DNA from: Antedon mediterranea
Lineage: Eukaryota > Echinodermata > Crinoidea > Comatulida > Antedonidae
Length of the DNA: 64,000 nucleotides
Assembly (NCBI RefSeq): GCF_964355755.1
Contig: NC_092671.1
Span: forward strand, 26,474,070 to 26,538,069
Direction: 5' to 3'
Part shown: piece by piece, positions 48,230 to 60,480 of the stretch
Position numbering within the stretch: the first letter of the stretch is position 1
Layout: each line of letters opens with the position of its first letter
Program-made: the position numbers and the translations under genes
Notes under the pieces: generated by a model
Told to the model about the DNA's origin: nothing
Databases searched by the model: none
The model's input: the letters and a program-made list of their open reading frames with translations, nothing else

Positions 48230-48919
48230 TCATTTTATTTATTTTTTTTTTCATTTTATTCAGTTTTCAACCAACAGCCATGAAACCGCCACTAACAGGT
48301 TGAATCCAAACATAATAAACTATAACATGTATTCAAATAAACAAACAAAACATAAACAAAGATCACAACATTAAAGAGATTTAACAATTTTACCCTTAAA
48401 TACATTTAAATTATCATAAAATAAATCAATATCCAAACAAGTAACAAGTAACCTATTAAATGTGTTAGGTAACCGCTGAAAAATACCTCGTTTTGTGCAT
48501 TCAACACGACCACAAGGAACGTGAAGCAAACACTTGCTGCGAGTACGAGTTGGTATATTCAACTTAAACAAAGCAGCAAGAGGACATTCATAAACAGAAT
48601 TGAATGAGTTGTATAAAAAAACCATATCAAAAACAACTCTACGATTTTCAAGAGAAATAAGAGAAACATTATAATTAGGACAAGTGCGAGTAAGGAATCT
48701 AATGAATTTGTTCTGAACATTATAAATACGCTGAGATTGAGTACAAGAAATTGAATTAAAAATGACTGAACAGTATTCCAGGTGGGGACGCACGACTGAA
48801 CGGTACAATGATGTTAATGCTCCACCATTGCCCATGAATCTACAGTTCCTCCATAACAAACCCAGCATTCTATTTGCCTTAGATACAACATAATTAACAT
48901 GTAAACAAAAATTTAACTC
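48230..48919 (-). mobile_element. 5'-truncated non-LTR retrotransposon (LINE)
   Basis: Read on the minus strand, a reverse transcriptase C-terminal frame is followed by an untranslated tail ending AATAAAATGA(A)n and AAATAAAT. Truncation at the 5' side and a short A-rich tail are typical of LINE insertion. The clade (jockey/CR1-like) cannot be fixed from this part. Confidence 0.75.
48371..48919 (-). pseudogene. LINE reverse transcriptase, C-terminal remnant
   Basis: The open frame reads in from 48919 (ELNFCLHVNYVVSKANRMLG) through LYRSVVRPHLEYCSVIFNSI to the stop at 48371, about 182 residues. The HVNYV..KANRMLGLL and LY+.VRPHLEYC..++N patterns are those of the region after the polymerase core in non-LTR retrotransposon ORF2 proteins. 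The catalytic palm (YxDD-type motif) and the endonuclease are absent. The first ATG at 48868 is internal to the domain. The remaining frame is intact, so the insertion is not very old. Confidence 0.8.
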
Positions 48920-49754
48920 GCATCATTGTAGGAGGTACATTTTAACCACAAAGAGAAATTCAAGTCAAATTCATTACCTTAAGGAAATGTACTAAAATAT
49001 GTTACGGTAGTTGGCTTAAAGTTAGCAGCGATATCTGGTTTAAAATGGTGTTTGATTTGGTATTGTTAAAACCGTTTATTTGAAATTCATCCTGTTTTTT
49101 TTGCAAAGAAATCGGTGGTAATTTATTCAACAATTCTTTTGTGTAATGGTAAAATATAAAGAGTAAACACATTTTTGCGGTACATGATCTAATTAAAAAA
49201 CTTATCTTGCTCAAGAGAAGTACTGTATATTGGCACGCTTTTCACTAATTCAAATAAAATTTACAAATCGTGTTTGCTGAAAGAATTAATGTCTAGATAA
49301 CTTGTATTCAATTCATTATAATCACGATACGGGGGATTTTGGCAACCTGTTTCCCGCATATAAAATATCTCTGGCTGCCTTCTATTTTTTAATTTGGTGA
49401 TAACATAATTTGGTTTTAGTGTCAGTTTGAGTTTGTCTTCAATTTTTCGGCTATTCATGCTCTCGTCGTCGTCATGTCTATTAGGTATCCTTCCTCATCA
49501 AAAGTCCACAGATGTCAGTTATCATGTTTTTGGCACAACAGAAACTTACATTTTTATCAGTGTAGAGGACAGTAACCAAATGCTATACAAACCCAACTTA
49601 TTGCTAAGTACAGTATTTATTAAATGGTATAGCAAAAACTCAATAAAAAACTATGTTTCTTACATATATTATCAGTTTAATAATTGCTAATCACAATTTG
49701 TTAATGAAACTAAGAGATTAATGATTTTCAATAAGTGATAACATTTTTCTAAAA

Positions 49755-49850
49755 TACTAAATAGTAATAATAATAATTGCTTTATTTCAACTCGGAGAAC
49801 TTGATCACCAAAAGGTGTTTTTCGTCAAGGCCGTGCAAGGCCAACAATGG
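49755..49850 (-). mobile_element. Retroposon 3' tail, (ATT)n, minus strand
   Basis: Reversed, GTTGGCCTTGCACGGCCTTG leads to GAGTTGAAATAAAGCAATTATTATTATTA. It is a 3' end only. Confidence 0.4.
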
Positions 49851-49979
49851 TATTATATACAGTGTGGTATAAAAACCATAGAGAAAATTTTTCCATGAAA
49901 AAAACATAAAATTCAGCAGGCTTCCCCATTATGTGTAGCTTTTCTTGATACTGCACTTATAAAATAACTTTGGTTGCTA

Positions 49980-50141
49980 CAGTCAGATTTCCTGAAAACC
50001 GAAAACTCTCCCAAAACCAGACTTTTCTTCAAGTCCCAAATTCATCTTTACCATTAAAATCACATTCTGAATATAATACTTTCTGGAAAACCAGACATAT
50101 TTGGCTAGCTCAACTGTGTCTGGTATTGAGAGAGTTGACTG
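49980..50141. mobile_element. Possible Tigger-like MITE
   Basis: TA-CAGTCAGATTTCC at the left and GAGAGTTGACTG-TA at the right give CAGTCA ends with TA on both sides. AACCAGAC/GTCTGG words pair inside. The inverted repeats are short and diverged, so this is weaker than the copy at 5767. Confidence 0.45.
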
Positions 50142-50612
50142 TAGTAAGTAGTAGTACTGTAGTTGATAATGAAACCTTCTTGTTGATGGGAAATTTTGAT
50201 TTGCTAGGTCAGATCAATCGATTTGTTGATCGTCTGGACCTAGAAACCATCAAAACTTTGTCAGTGTAGGGAATGAGGAAACATGTGCCAATATCCAAAT
50301 GAAATTTGTCCATCGGTCATCGGAAATCAAAAACTCCCTATTGTTGGGGAGCTATTTTTCAAACTTAGGAAGAGCGTTCACATAGAATTTAACATCGTGA
50401 TATAAGTATGCTAATGAGGTGCACTAATGCGTGAAAGGCCAAACACACATGTTCGGAGCACACGTGGGAAGGGATTGTTGATTTGTTTTTGAAGTGACGT
50501 GGGCCTAGCCTCTATGTAGTAGCTAGCCAGCAGGCCGAAGACAACAATAACAAATAATATTAACTAATAGGCGTTGTCCATCGTTCTCTTGCAGATGAGC
50601 TATGGCATCTTT

Positions 50613-51321
50613 GGGCCTGTTCGTAGGGGTTGAAAATACCAGCTTATTCCCGATTTCCGTTCGCGTGATCCAATTAACTTTTGCCTCGGGCTACAAAAAA
50701 TTCGAGGTAAAATGTTCACCAAATTTGCAGGTTATTTCAGCGATAATCCAATTATACTCGGCCTTCGAGGATAATAAATCTCCGATAGAGGCAATGTGTC
50801 AAATTTTGACAAACGTTCGCTGCCTAGGCCCGTCATTTCTCCTACGAAGCTCTTCCATACACGCTTCGAGAGCGATCGTCAGCTGGTGCTGTCCTTGTTG
50901 GTGTAGACCGCTTAGTAGGCCTAGCTGGTCGGGGAGCCGCTGGTCGGTGGTGTTTCCGTCGTGCAACATTGGGCTCAAATTCTTCGTCAATTCTGAGTAA
51001 AATAATGGTCGTCAGGAGAAGGCAGGATTATCGGCGTTAAGAGGCATAAGGTTTGTCGCAAGGATAAGCAGTGTAAAAGGTAGCAAGTAATTGTTATTGT
51101 AAAGAAAGATCGCGAGTAAAAAATATACAACACGAAACTAGCGTGCGAAAATGGGGTCGTAGGTTGTAAAGACAACTGACCTTAAAACGTAATTTCCGGT
51201 TTGTGATTCGTCGATTAAGCATTTAAGCGGTTAAATATTTCAAGTACGAACAACGCTCAATTTATAACCCGAGGCATGGGTGAAATTAAGCGCTTATTTT
51301 AACCACCGTACGAACACGACC
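50613..51321. mobile_element. Harbinger-like TIR element
   Basis: Left GGGCCTGTTCGTAGGGGTTG and right TACGAACACGACC form imperfect inverted ends flanked by TTT (50610-50612 and 51322-51324), a 3-bp duplication. Sub-terminal GTTGAAAATA and TATTTTAAC are inverted too. The interior is GC- and CpG-rich against the flanks. Frames at 50602-51000 overlap on both strands and show no domain. Confidence 0.55.
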
Positions 51322-54300
51322 TTTGCCTCAAATATTTCGTGTCAAAAAGTAGGCCTAGAGTAACGACTTCCTGAAGGTTCATATAGAACATCATGATAAA
51401 GAAACTCACAATAATTTCTGAATGTGAACCTAGCTATTGACGTGTTATAGAAATCTAGTTTATCAAAATTGTTGATAAGAATGCCACAATATGTATTTAC
51501 ATATGGATCATTTATTAACATGCAAACATGACATCATCACCTGTTATAGTTTGTCAAAATTTGATCAACTATAGTTTTATTGTTTAAGATAATGCACTTA
51601 AGAACACTCAAAGCTAATTCCAAATAGAGGCTGAGATAATTGTTTAAACTATGATGATAAGTTGTTTACCTGAAAAAGCCCCTAATTTAAATTTTAAAAT
51701 AGTCGACCGGAATTGCCCATTGTCTGAGAGACTGGTTACATTTTAACTGTTCAATTTAGTCTTTTTCATAAATGAAATCATTTTTTTTAAATAAACAGTG
51801 CATAACTTGATTAAAACTACAAAATGTCCTATTCAAAGTTTGATTTTGTTCTTCTTTATTTTTCATGTTTTGGGGGACTTTACGTCTTTAACCAAAATAT
51901 CTAAGCATAAAATTATTGATAGTAAATTATTTATTTGAATACTAACAATTCTAATTTCTTGAATCCACAAGTTTAAATTACTATGATAAAGCAATCATTC
52001 ATTGATGAATCCTGATTGACACAGGTTCAGACATCAATACACTCAGCTCCAACAACCAATTGTCTGAGGCCTTTTGTTACCTGCAAGGTCATCATTGTAG
52101 GGTTTTAGGCGAAAAGAAAAGCATTGTTGACACTTGCAGTGGATGATACAATATTGTGTATTCAGTCTGATACTAGCTTCGACTTTGAACGCATGGTGGT
52201 ATATACTTAGTTTGAGCATGTGGATTTGTACATTGGACCTGTATTAGGAGTGTTTGCTTTTTTAGGCTTGGTTTTTCAAGTATACCTAAGTATATTAAGG
52301 ACAGCAGTTGGAATTAAAACACAAGGTATTTTTTTATTTGGCAAATTTAGATAAAATGTATCATGTGACCATGAATATCCTATCAAAATTGTTTTGTTGG
52401 AATGTTATAGTATAGAAAATTCAATATTATTCTTGCTTTTTCTTCAGTATTTGTTTAGTTTGTAGACATTTTTACCATTGATAGTTTAGTTTACAGTAGT
52501 TGCAGTGATAATGAAGTCATTTAATTTGTTATGTATTTGAAAACAATAATAATTCTTCCAATAATAAAACAACATATCAGAAACAAAGTTTAAATCTATA
52601 TAATATTGTATGAAGTGTACAAAACACAATGAAAGTCCTTAGCATATACCTCACAACTCTCACACTTACAGCAATTATTGGATATATTTATTGAATTTTG
52701 AATTGATTATTCAATTTTATTTTTTTTTAAACAACCAATTTGCATATATAGGTACATGCATGTGGTTTCCTGCTGTTTGCAATTACAGTACAACAGTTTT
52801 ATATTTGTAATTAAAACTTGTAGCTTTTGTTAAAGCATATGGTTAAAGATAAAATATTGTGTATGTGAGATGATATTTCTCAAATATTATGTTTGAACTA
52901 AAAAACTCATTACTAATATTGTACAGTAGTAATTAAATTTGGATGCCTACAGTACTTTGCAGTCTACTGTGGGTTTTAATTGCTCATTTTAAGCAATTTC
53001 TGTAGTAAAAAACTGCCAAATAGGGTTTATTCTTGAATAAAATGTTTAGCAATACCCTTATTAATTTACTGATGAATCACAAGAAAAGTCTTTATAAAGT
53101 TTTTAAATATTTCTACTGATTGGATTCGAATTAAATTGTAGAACAAATGCTATAAATGAAATCTAACATTTAAGCATAATATTTTGATATAACATTTTAG
53201 AAAATAGAATGATTTATGTAACATACTGTATGCTGATTTCTGAGCTTCTCTTAATGGGGATTTCACAAACATTTAGTATTTAGCTGTATATATCAAAGTT
53301 GTTGCCCACAACATATCTAAGCTGAAAATATCTGCAATGTTCTTGAAAATTCTTATTTCATGCCTACTGTACCTTCTAAAAATATAATTTTTTAGGCAAT
53401 TTAGACAACCTAGTAATAATGCTGAAACTAAATATTTGTGAAATAAAATAGTGGGTTTTTTCTAATTTGCTACTGTACATTTATTTTGTACTGGGTTTTA
53501 TCTGTCCTTTTTTACTATAACTAACTGTACTGCAGTATATCTGTATCATAGTCGCCATCAGCGCTGTGAGCTTTGCATGTAGTTTGTTGATTTCATAGAA
53601 TACCTCATTCATGCCAGTCTAGTCATTCTAAAAACATACATGTAGCAAATTAAATGTTCCTTTATTACAGTTTCTTAGATTAGCTAACATATTCGTTGAG
53701 CTATTAGATATTTCATCATTATGTTTCATTAAATATTGAGGCATTAATTTCTATGGTTTTTCAGTATTACGTTGGCATTTAATGGGATGTTTTGTAGAAG
53801 TGATTTCACGATTTTGATTAAGTGTCGAGATTCAATACTTGATTTTTATCGTGAATGAAAAATGAGCCAATTATATGAACAAGCGGAGAAATCTTGTTAA
53901 AGATTTTAAGATTGAAGTTACGTGTCTGCATATACAAAAATACATTTTGGTTTTCAATAATTGAATTTACTGTGTCTGATTTTTGTTATCACTATTTGAA
54001 TTATGAAATATTTCTAAATATTGGAAGAATCATTGACTGAATTATTACAGTAAAATGGAAGGTAGAGTATATAATGAGATTTTAATATTCAGGTCTGATA
54101 TTTTATTCTTTTTTTATTTTAAGATTTAAAGATACAATAGTAAAGTGCTTATAAGTAAGTCAAGATATTTCAGTGCTTAAGTATATCTTTTTAACTTGCA
54201 ATATGGTTCATTTTTAGAGAAAATAAATTTGATTTGGAGGAGATTTGCGTAAGGTTATTTTGCATTACTTTTCAATTTTCTCAACTCATTGACATAATGA

Positions 54301-55247
54301 ACAACATTAATTGATGATTTTTGCCCTGGTTTATTTTGTCATTTCATATAAATATGTTTACTTTATAAAACTGTCTGCAATAATTATAATCCGATACTTT
54401 CAAACATTTGTTAAAGGTTTGGTTTGGAAGTTTTTCTGCATAACCTGAAATAATGTGATGTTTAGGTAGTCTATATTTTGAATAGCATATTGACTTTTTA
54501 TTTCAGTTATTTATTGAAGAATTATATATAGCACAATATATTTGCATAAAGATATCCATTTTAATGCAAGCTGTACAGTATGAAATCATGACTATTAATT
54601 ATTAAAATATATGTTTCATGTCTGTTTAATATTTGAGAAACTTTATGAATTATATATATTTTTCAATGATTGTTAAATATCAGTGTATTTTTTTACTAAA
54701 GTAATCCATGTGTTTTTGAATAGTAAATAGTGTAAAGTTGAGAATGCCTTGACTTTCAGATATTGTACAGCCTTCAGTAGGAAAAATTCTCAACTTTAAT
54801 ACTTTAGTTCCTTTTGGAAAAATATTGTGTACTGCAAACAAAATTGACATACCCCCAAAGACAAGAGTAAATGATTGGACAGGTTCAGTTGAGAACTTCA
54901 TTTATCATTTTTATGCTCTCGTCCTGTAATTACATAAAATAATAATAATATTTTTTAAAAAATACCTAGCCCTTTTTATCCCCTTCCAGAATCCATTCCC
55001 TCCAAAAAGTACAAAAACCCAACCCAATAACCCTTTTTATCAATATACAGTAATTTGTTAAGAATATAGTGTATGATGTTGCAATTATATTTTGATATAT
55101 TTTTTCTTTTTTAAGCAAATTGCTGACACATCAAAGCAATAAAGAACAATATCATAGATAAACAATTATGTATAAAATAGCACAAATTAACGTACTAATC
55201 ATTCTGCCTTGATGACTTCTAAACAATTTACTTTCACTATATTGCAG

Positions 55248-55394
55248 CTGATACAGAAACTCGTTCAAGCATATCATCTGCAGAGTTGCTGCTAACATCA
55301 CTTCCTTCAGAGACCAGAGTAGAGACAGAGGTCAATGAGGAAAGTAGGACTGATGAAATAGAACCTGCCCAGGATAATAAGGCCTTCCAAGAAG
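55248..55394 (+). CDS. SVIL: Supervillin-like exon f
   Basis: This 147-nt exon lies between ATATTGCAG and a perfect GTAAGA donor. Joined to exon e (G|CT = Ala) it reads DTETRSSISSAELLLTSLPS and continues with an acidic segment ending AQDNKAFQE. It enters and leaves in phase 1, so it could be skipped without a frame change. The text is acidic and Ser/Thr-rich and no domain is visible. It is the last exon supported firmly in the window, and the gene must continue downstream. Confidence 0.65.
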
Positions 55395-57044
55395 GTAAGA
55401 AATTGATATTAAATCAAATTTAAATGTGGTTTTACAGTATATTAAGAAGTCTTTGTCATACATTTCATGATGTAGAAATTTTGACTGATTTTTAGCTTTC
55501 ATTATTCTGCCAGAGTTTGTTTGCAACTTTGTTTTCTCAAATCAGCTGATTGGGGGGGAAGTTGTACTGTATACTTATATGTATTAGGTAGGTAGTCTAT
55601 ACGTTGTGTGTGTGTGTATTCTGTACTTTGTCTAATTAAAGAAAAACAAATTTATTTCATGGTATGTTTTCATGAAAGTAATAAATAGCCTTAGGATTTA
55701 AGTTTTGTGATTTTGACAGATTAATGGATGTGGTACAACATGACTTTCTTGTTTATAATTTGATGCTTATTTACTATAATTAACTAGTTGTGTTCAGTGT
55801 TGTTCAGTTATAGTACATTCACTAGTTCACATAAGTACAGTATGTAGTATACTATACTATGTAGTAGCCTGTACTACTGTTTGCCAAATGTGTAAAAGAG
55901 TTTATCAGGCAAGTAAACCATACAAATACAAGCCACATATAGTAGATTCAGGGTAGAAAGTTATATTGAATAAGGAATAGGTCAAGTGTACAGTATATAC
56001 TGTAAATTGCTCAAATGTATATGTTAAAAACCACTGGACCAGGCTTACAGGTTATCCCAGTGTACTTATGTAATGTGCTATAAAACAACTATCAATACCC
56101 TTTCATTCCATTCTTTTGTTTTTAATGAGATATCTCATAGGAATTTTCTTTTATTCAGATGCCATATACTTTACACAACATTGTTATACAGTTTTACAGT
56201 AATGTACTGTAGTTTTCAGATGTACATGATCTGATATTTTGACCTTTGACATATCCTTGCCAGATTGTTGTTTCCGTCCACAATGTTTGCATTGTCAACA
56301 AGTTTCATTGATTTCATAAGTTATCCCATAGGTATTAGAACATAATGATTGGTAATTACTGGTTTAAACACTTGCAATAGATGAGTGAATTTTGTATGTA
56401 ACTGCACAAATACTAGGTTTTTTTTATATCGGTAGTAATAGTATACGATTGCTTTCATCCGTTGATGTCATAAGATAGCAGTGAGACTTGTTCATTATAT
56501 GTCAACTAAATAATTAAATTTTTATGTTTTACATTTCCTAGAAGGTAAAACTCTGGACAACTAATTCCTTGCAGGATTTTTTTTTAAAGGAGGAGCTCAT
56601 ATATATATATATAATAAAATGATAATCTGTCAAAAATATATAAAAAGGTAGTTCATTAAACTCTACACACTTTAATGGTAATTTCCCTTTATTGTGTCAA
56701 ATTTAACAATAAAACTTTGAGTTATAATTAGTGAAATAATACATTTTTACAATACCTATGGTTTTCAAAGGTTATTTTTCTATAAGAATGTATAATCATA
56801 TTTTTAGTGCAGATTTTAATATGAATACCATCTGTTGCAAAAAAAAAACAATGAAAAGCAGTAAATAATAAAATTTCCTGTTTCTTAGATTTTTTTTAAA
56901 AAGGTTCAAGTTATGACTTCAAACTGAAAAAAAAATACCTGTGTTATTTCCTTATAAAATTAAGATTTATTGCAGCTTAATGAAGATTTGTATTCTTGGA
57001 TTTATTATTATTATATAATGAAAGTATTGTGGCTTTCTCAGCAG

Positions 57045-57071
57045 GTGTGATACCAGTAGAATTTAGTACAG
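57045..57071 (+). CDS. Speculative microexon
   Basis: TTTCTCAGCAG precedes 27 nt that read VIPVEFST between split codons, then GTATAC. Entry and exit are both phase 1, matching exon f. Nine codons are far too few to identify, and the donor is weak. Chance is a real possibility. Confidence 0.15.
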
Positions 57072-57114
57072 GTATACCTTACCTGAACAGGTAGTTATTC
57101 TATATATTCTAAAG

Positions 57115-57513
57115 TCAGTTTCTGCTGCGGAAAAAAAACATTTGTTAATCGTGTGAATAGATTAACCCCAGTTTCTCGGCAGTAGAAACAAATTTTCAGT
57201 ATTACCAGTTGAATGGCAGCCTGACAAAAACAGTTAAAAACACCCCATTGATTCGATGTTAGAATGCTTTTAGCTACTGTACAATGCAAAACCTTTAGTC
57301 AACTATACACGGGTCCCCTATACACTGCAATAATTTTTGAATTGACAGTCAGAGCCCATTGCAATTTGGGTAATGCTGACTATTTCCGTCGACGACTACT
57401 CACTAATTTAAACGGTTATTTAGAAACAATTTTAGCATAAATACAGTTGATATAAAATTATATTTTAAATATATTTTGAAATAAACGGTTTATTTGCAGC
57501 AGAAACAGACCCT
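57115..57513. mobile_element. MITE with TTTCTGCTGC ends
   Basis: Left AGTTTCTGCTGCGG and right TTTGCAGCAGAAACAGACC are inverted. The interior (AGTTAAAAACACCCC, ATTCGATGTTAGAATGC, AAACGGTTATTTA) resembles the AACCGG-rich tract at 32.39-32.61 kb. It is another copy of the family at 22661. Confidence 0.55.
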
Positions 57514-57816
57514 AAAAGTACATTATAATGTTTACAAATAACTTTACAAGGAGTTAAGAAATACCATAACTGCCTAATTTGAAGGGTATTCCAAGTTTAG
57601 ATACTCTATTCATGAAATCAACATTCTGTAAATAGAATGAAAAAAAATTACTATAAAGTTGACTGGTCGTTGAAATTGGCATCTTTACAGAATAAAGAGG
57701 CTGCGAATAATTTTTGGTCAAATGTTTTCAACTTTGACCTTTGTTTACTATGTTATAGAGTTGACCACTGTCAAACCATTACCAGAATAGTACTGTAGCT
57801 CCAAATTACAGTAGTC

Positions 57817-58581
57817 TAAGGGTGCATTCGATCGACACTCCGTTCAATTAACCGTGTAGCGTAACCGGTGACCACATGGCCTTACGCAGCGGGAGGTACT
57901 CCCGTTCGAGGGACAAATCACAAATTTTACAACCGGGTAACTTAAATTACTCGCTGGAAGTATTCCATAAGGTCATCCATGCATGAGTAACCTTTGTATC
58001 CCATCATTCCATTCGTTGTTTACATTCATTTTCCGATAACGATGAAGTATTTCATAAAGTTATTCCTTAATTATGGTGTATTTAATGTATCAACAATTTG
58101 TTGCAATGCAACACCAAACCGGTCAGTAAAGCGATGTTTTAGTAAATGTTGACGTTCCGTCGTGTCCCGTCCAACTGCCTTTGAACATGATCATCCCCCC
58201 ACAATTCTAGTAGTAGATACGCTACAGAGTTATCGTTCCAAACAGCCATTTCGCAGATACTCTCAGTGCACACTGACTTCCTTGGCTGGGCGGTTACCTA
58301 GGCCTACCTTCTTCAGCATTTCGCGCGAAATTTGGTGTCGAATTTTATCGATTTCACATTATTGCCATGGCGACGAATATCTGGTAGAACCATTAACATG
58401 ATTAATGACCAAACGAAGCGATGGTACACGGTAGCTACCCACAAATTTGATGGTCAAAATCGTCACGGGTGGTCGAAATGGTTTTCTCATTAACACACTC
58501 GTTCGCGCACACACGGTATTCAACTACCGGGAAATTAACTGGTACTAGCACTGATATTTTTTGTGCTCGAACGCACCCTAA
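57817..58581. mobile_element. hAT-like TIR element
   Basis: TAAGGGTGCATTCGATCGACA at the left (given here from its outer 20 bases) and GCTCGAACGCACCCTAA at the right are inverted. The 765-bp inside is CpG-rich. A clear 8-bp target duplication is not seen, so the hAT label rests on the TA(A)GGGTG-type ends. The 79-residue frame at 58162 has no domain. Confidence 0.5.
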
Positions 58582-59367
58582 TGGAAACTGGTGTTTATGA
58601 AGAACATAGACTTTTGCACCTAAGCCAGTAGTCTGATAATTACTGCATGCAATATTACCATCTCACAACTGTTAAAAGGGCTTAGCTAATATCGTCGTTT
58701 TATTGAATACCGGTACTATTAAATGTCTAGGGTCATTGTATTGACTCGTTCATGGTCACGAAGGTGATATTAGACTCCCTAGTTAAACGACTAAGAACTA
58801 AATTATTAGGTTAAAAAAGGAAGGAAATAAGTTATTGGCTATTATTCGGACATAATTTGCATGGCTGTCACAATTAGACCACCATTATTTGTTTAAATAT
58901 GATTGAAGTCCTCCTTTAGTTTGAGGTGAGGCACTACTTTTAATTATGTTCTTCAAAATATAAATTTAGATTTATAAAAAGAATACGGAGAAGGGGATAT
59001 ATTGCATAATACTACTGTAGGGGGGTTGTTGTTGTTGAGGAATACTATGTTATTTCTCTATTGGTATGTGTAGGCCTACAGTAGCTCATTGAATGAAAGT
59101 TGTTATTGAGGAATATGAAACCAACAACATACAGTAGTTTGTGTAAAATGTGCAATATTTTATTTCTTTACTGTTATTCAGAATAGATATTTAGTACTTC
59201 ATACAGGTGACAAGTATTTAAATTGATAATTTTCCTGTAGTGGAAAATTTAGCAGTGTAAAATGTCATACATAGTTTGGCATACTGTAATATTGAACAAG
59301 AATTGATTTAACTATTCATCATATAAAAACCTTGCATACAGTAGCGATGACATTTTATTTTAATACT

Positions 59368-59570
59368 CATTGGCATTCATAGACATCTTAGATTGAAAAA
59401 AATAAGATTGTAAAATTCCAAGTTATTAAAGATACAGGTGTTGGCATTACTGTACCATATTATTTAAGAAGCTAGGCCTAGTGGTGAAATTGTGTTCTTT
59501 TGTAATCATTGGCATTCATTATTCATGGACATCTTAGATTGAAAAAGTAAAATTGTAAAATGTCATGTTA
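59368..59570 (+). repeat. Direct duplication of about 140 bp period
   Basis: CATTGGCATTCAT...GACATCTTAGATTGAAAAA and GATTGTAAAAT/AATTGTAAAAT occur twice in the same order (59370 and 59510). A small 18-bp triplication (ATTTTGTCCTACAGTA) follows at 59645-59693. Confidence 0.6.
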
Positions 59571-59941
59571 TATTTTAGGGAGAAAAAATGTGACGTCACA
59601 TCTCGTAGCAAAACAATTTCTTGTTGCAACAAACTTTCTTCAGCAATTTTGTCCTACAGTAATTTTGTCCTACAGTAATTTTGTCCTACAGTATTATCAA
59701 GTTTTTATACAACATTACTGTATTGTTGTTGAATTACCAGTTTTGGCATACTGTTTTATGGTACTACAGGGTATAATATTCTAAGAATTTATTATTATTA
59801 TTTAAATTTATCATATAAAAGCTATCCAGTCATGATAGTCCTGTTCTTTGATAACTTACTGTAGTAATCTATGTTTTTAAATTGAAAATTTAACTGTGAA
59901 TGCCAAGTCAAGAGAATATATTTTTGCGTACTGTAGTTGGG

Positions 59942-60480
59942 TATTGCTAAACACCGCAAACCCCGCAAACCCCCGCAAACCTCCAAAAAAACATAGCAAA
60001 CCCCACCGAACCAACATAAAAGTGATTGAATCATGTAGTGTACAACCCACTGGGTATATCAATGTAAAAAAAAAAATTTAATTTCTACTGTTAACAACTT
60101 ATTTTTGGTGGTAAAACATCATTTTTTGGTCAAAAATGATTGCTAAACCCCGCAAACCTCCAAAAAACCATAGCAAACCCCACCGAACAAACATAAAAGT
60201 GATTGAATAATGTAGTGTACAACCCACTGGGTATATAAATTATTAAATTTCTACTGTTAACTACTTTTTTGGGGATAAAACATCATTTTTGGGTTAAAAA
60301 TTAGCAATCATTTTTGACCAAAAAATAATGTTTTACCCCAAAAATAATTAGTTAACAGTAGAAATTTAATATTTTTTTTACATGGATATACCCAGTGGGT
60401 AAGTACACTACATGATTCAATCAGTTTTATGTTGGTTCGATGGGGTTTGCTATATTTTTTAGTTTATTATTTTAAAAAAA
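59942..60480. mobile_element. Foldback element, GTTTAGCAAT ends, copy 1 (with duplicated arm)
   Basis: The left arm (ATTGCTAAAC...AACCTCCAAAAAAACATAGC...AACCCACTGGGTATAT) occurs twice, at 59942-60080 and 60140-60245. One inverted arm lies at 60300-60465. A CAAACCCC-rich lead precedes it. No frame is meaningful. Confidence 0.7.

Larger units (their letters stand above)
47282..55247 (+). other. Intron of the supervillin-like gene, 8 kb
   Basis: GTAAGA to ATATTGCAG. It contains a palindromic MITE just after the donor, a truncated LINE (48230-48919), a LINE tail (49755-49850), a possible Tigger MITE (49980-50141) and a TIR element (50613-51321). 51330-55247 is AT-rich with no supported feature. 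Confidence 0.6.

Noticed and set aside
50602-51000. 132-residue frame as a host gene
   Set aside because: It lies within a GC-rich TIR element, overlaps frames on the other strand and has no recognisable domain.
59822-60081. Overlapping frames rich in Pro/Lys or Gly/Leu
   Set aside because: They fall on the CAAACCCC-rich start of the foldback element.
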